Assembly (NCBI GenBank): GCA_022571985.1
Contig: JACZWU010000002.1
Span: forward strand, 424,136-488,135
Origin: Candidatus Zixiibacteriota bacterium
GTDB taxonomy: Bacteria > Zixibacteria > MSB-5A5 > GN15 > FEB-12
Direction: 5' to 3'
DNA: 64,000 nucleotides
The first letter of the stretch is position 1, and each line of letters opens with the position of its first letter. A program made the position numbers and the translations under genes. Below the pieces are notes generated by a model. That model ran no database searches. It had not been told where the DNA came from and worked only from the letters and a program-made list of their open reading frames with translations. Below are positions 62,610-64,000 of this stretch, piece after piece.

Positions 62610-62647
62610 CTTGCTTAAAAGAGTCTTAATTCCTACCATATCCCCCT

Positions 62648-63700
62648 ATGAAACTTGGTATAATTGGAAAACCTCAGAGCGGTAAAACAACCGTATTCAA
62701 CGCCGCCTGTCAGATGCAGGTAGCTGTCGGCGATTACTCACAAGCTGTACATCGTTCAATAATAAAAGTTCCGGATAAGCGCGTAATTGAACTGGCTGAA
62801 TTAGTTAACCCCAAAAAACTGACCTATGCCGAAATGGAGATTCTGGACGCGCCCGGTTTTTCCGGTAAAGGCAAAGAAGCGGCCGGTATAGAAATATCAG
62901 AAGATTTAAAAAAGATGGAAGCGTTGATGGCTGTCATCGATGGCTTTTCGCCGGATTGTAACCCAGAAAAAGATATTCAGGACTTAATTGATGAAATGAT
63001 AATCCATGACCAGACGGTGGTAGAGTCCAATATCATAAAAAAAGAAAAGAAGATGAAGCAGGTCGGCGACAAGACTGTCATCACAGAAATTAATCTGCTG
63101 AAGCGCTGCTTAGAGCAACTCGAAGGCGAAAAACCGCTGATTGAAATGGATTTAAGCGATGACGAATTGAAACTTATTCGCGGCTATCTGTTTATGTCGC
63201 TTAAACCGATGCTGATAGTGCTGAATATCGCAGAAGATGATATCCCTAAAAGCGATGAAATTTATGCCGGTCTGAGTAAATTCGTGTCCGATTCCAAGCG
63301 GGAATTGGCTGTCATGTGCGGCAAAATCGAAATGGAACTGGTCGGGCTTGAAGAAGAAGAGCTAAAGGAATTCTTGAAAGATTTAGGAATTACCACCTCT
63401 GCGGTCGATATAGTAATTCAAAAAGGGTACAAGCTTCTGGGTTTGATGTCATTTTTGACCGCCGGAGAGCCGGAAGTCCGCGCCTGGACAATCAAGAAAG
63501 GCACCAACGCCCAAAAAGCAGCCGGTGTGATACACTCCGATATTGAGCGGGGTTTTATCCGGGCCGAAGTTACTTCATACAATGATTACATCGAGCACAA
63601 AACCCCGGCCGCACTCAAAGCTGCCGGTAAACAGCGATTAGAGGGCAAAGAATACCGGGTCAAAGACGGCGATGTAATTTTGTTTCGTTTTAATGTTTAG
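62648..63700 (+). CDS. ychF: YchF/Obg-family GTPase (OLA1-like)
   Basis: A 350-residue translation-factor-type GTPase/ATPase. Walker A GKPQSGKTT at residues 7-15; G3 LDAPGF; the G4 position reads LNIAEDD (NxxE rather than NKxD), typical of YchF, which prefers ATP. A C-terminal TGS domain is seen (AWTIKKGTNAQKAAGVIHSDIERGFIRAEV ... YRVKDGDVILFRFNV). It probably binds ribosomes under stress. The start has no good Shine-Dalgarno. Confidence 0.9.
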   Translation: MKLGIIGKPQSGKTTVFNAACQMQVAVGDYSQAVHRSIIKVPDKRVIELAELVNPKKLTYAEMEILDAPGFSGKGKEAAGIEISEDLKKMEALMAVIDGFSPDCNPEKDIQDLIDEMIIHDQTVVESNIIKKEKKMKQVGDKTVITEINLLKRCLEQLEGEKPLIEMDLSDDELKLIRGYLFMSLKPMLIVLNIAEDDIPKSDEIYAGLSKFVSDSKRELAVMCGKIEMELVGLEEEELKEFLKDLGITTSAVDIVIQKGYKLLGLMSFLTAGEPEVRAWTIKKGTNAQKAAGVIHSDIERGFIRAEVTSYNDYIEHKTPAALKAAGKQRLEGKEYRVKDGDVILFRFNV

Positions 63701-63800
63701 TTCTGAAATCTATTTTCGTAGATTTTTGTCCTTATGAAACCTTTATAGTGCGGACCTGTTCAAAAAATGAACATCTCTGCCGATAATGGGAGTATGTAGC

Positions 63801-63825
63801 ATCCTTCGACTACGCTCAGGATGAC
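63801..63825. repeat. Short palindromic repeat fragment before lon
   Basis: ATCCTTCGACTACGCTCAGGAT, whose ATCCT/AGGAT ends form a small hairpin. It looks like a truncated member of a dispersed repeat family. Confidence 0.4.
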
Positions 63826-63852
63826 GATTATAAGTGCGAATAAGGAGAGAAT

Positions 63853-64000
63853 GTGAGCGATATTGCCGACAAAATTAAGCCCGAACAAAGCATTGATATT
63901 CAGTCGATTCCGATTCTGCCGTTAAAAGGGACGGTCGTTTTTCCCTACATAGTGGTGCCGCTGATGATTCAGGAGCCGCAGCATGCCAAGATGGTCGATG
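63853..64000 (+). CDS. lon: ATP-dependent protease Lon, N-terminal fragment (cut by window edge)
   Basis: About 49 residues are visible. AAGGAGAGAAT precedes the GTG. After a short variable leader comes the Lon N-terminal substrate-recognition domain start, IPILPLKGTVVFPYIVVPL, which is the standard family opening. The AAA+ and proteolytic domains lie outside the window. Confidence 0.9.
   Translation, partial: MSDIADKIKPEQSIDIQSIPILPLKGTVVFPYIVVPLMIQEPQHAKMVD

Overview
The window reads as part of the chromosome of a Gram-negative bacterium of the FCB superphylum, plausibly candidate phylum Zixibacteria or a close relative. This is an inference from gene style, not from a marker gene. Supporting signs are a secreted LamG/thrombospondin-3/dockerin-like protein with a type-IX-like C-terminal sorting domain, a PorV/PorQ-type outer-membrane protein, YadA-head/S74 repeat proteins, an HprK and many outer-membrane and periplasmic proteins. 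Both window edges cut genes: a CheA kinase at the left (minus strand) and a Lon protease at the right (plus strand).

Layout. 1-5740 (minus) is signalling: CheA, CheY, a double pseudo-receiver protein, a PhoB-type regulator with its histidine kinase, and a 7-TM protein. 5869-13293 (minus) is a CusCBA-type metal efflux operon: a secreted Cys-rich protein, TolC-like, CusB-like with three heavy-metal-binding modules, CusA, and a metallo-beta-lactamase-fold hydrolase. 13499-19055 (plus) carries a giant head-repeat/S74 surface protein and a YfhO-type membrane protein. 19119-27265 (minus) carries an MscS channel, a LamG/TSP3/dockerin/CTD exoprotein, and a three-gene operon: a helical protein, a zinc-finger anti-sigma-like protein and a 770-residue protein. 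I read the last as a cytoplasmic Lon-like (S16) protease domain joined through one membrane span to an FG-GAP-like outer domain. This operon is the best candidate for an undescribed system.

27848-33122 (plus) is a compact chaperone-usher-like locus: two DUF4402-type pilin-like proteins, a PapD-like chaperone and an usher-like barrel protein. A tRNA-Asn (minus) with a partly duplicated promoter follows. 33574-42906 (plus) has a Cys-rich secreted orphan, a double-PDZ protein, HprK, two parvulin foldases, an S4 protein, and an AAA+ ATPase coupled to a VWA protein. 42907-47628 is an accessory stretch rich in palindromic repeats, with a small lipoprotein, orphan genes, an HNH-like zinc protein, arsC, and a fossil of the arsC catalytic loop.

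47629-56385 encodes a secreted HMA protein, a PorV-like protein, a patatin-BamA fusion, a TrmH-family methyltransferase, a DUF4097 protein and a barrel-SppA fusion. 56520-64000 is mostly metabolism and housekeeping: an acetolactate-synthase-like enzyme with an aldehyde dehydrogenase, an isoprenylcysteine-methyltransferase-like protein, RidA, a DUF433 protein, endonuclease IV, a membrane protein, a YchF-type GTPase and the start of lon.

Starts were moved from the longest open frame where a ribosome binding site or signal peptide favoured another codon; each case is explained in its entry. No searches were run: family names come from motif recognition.
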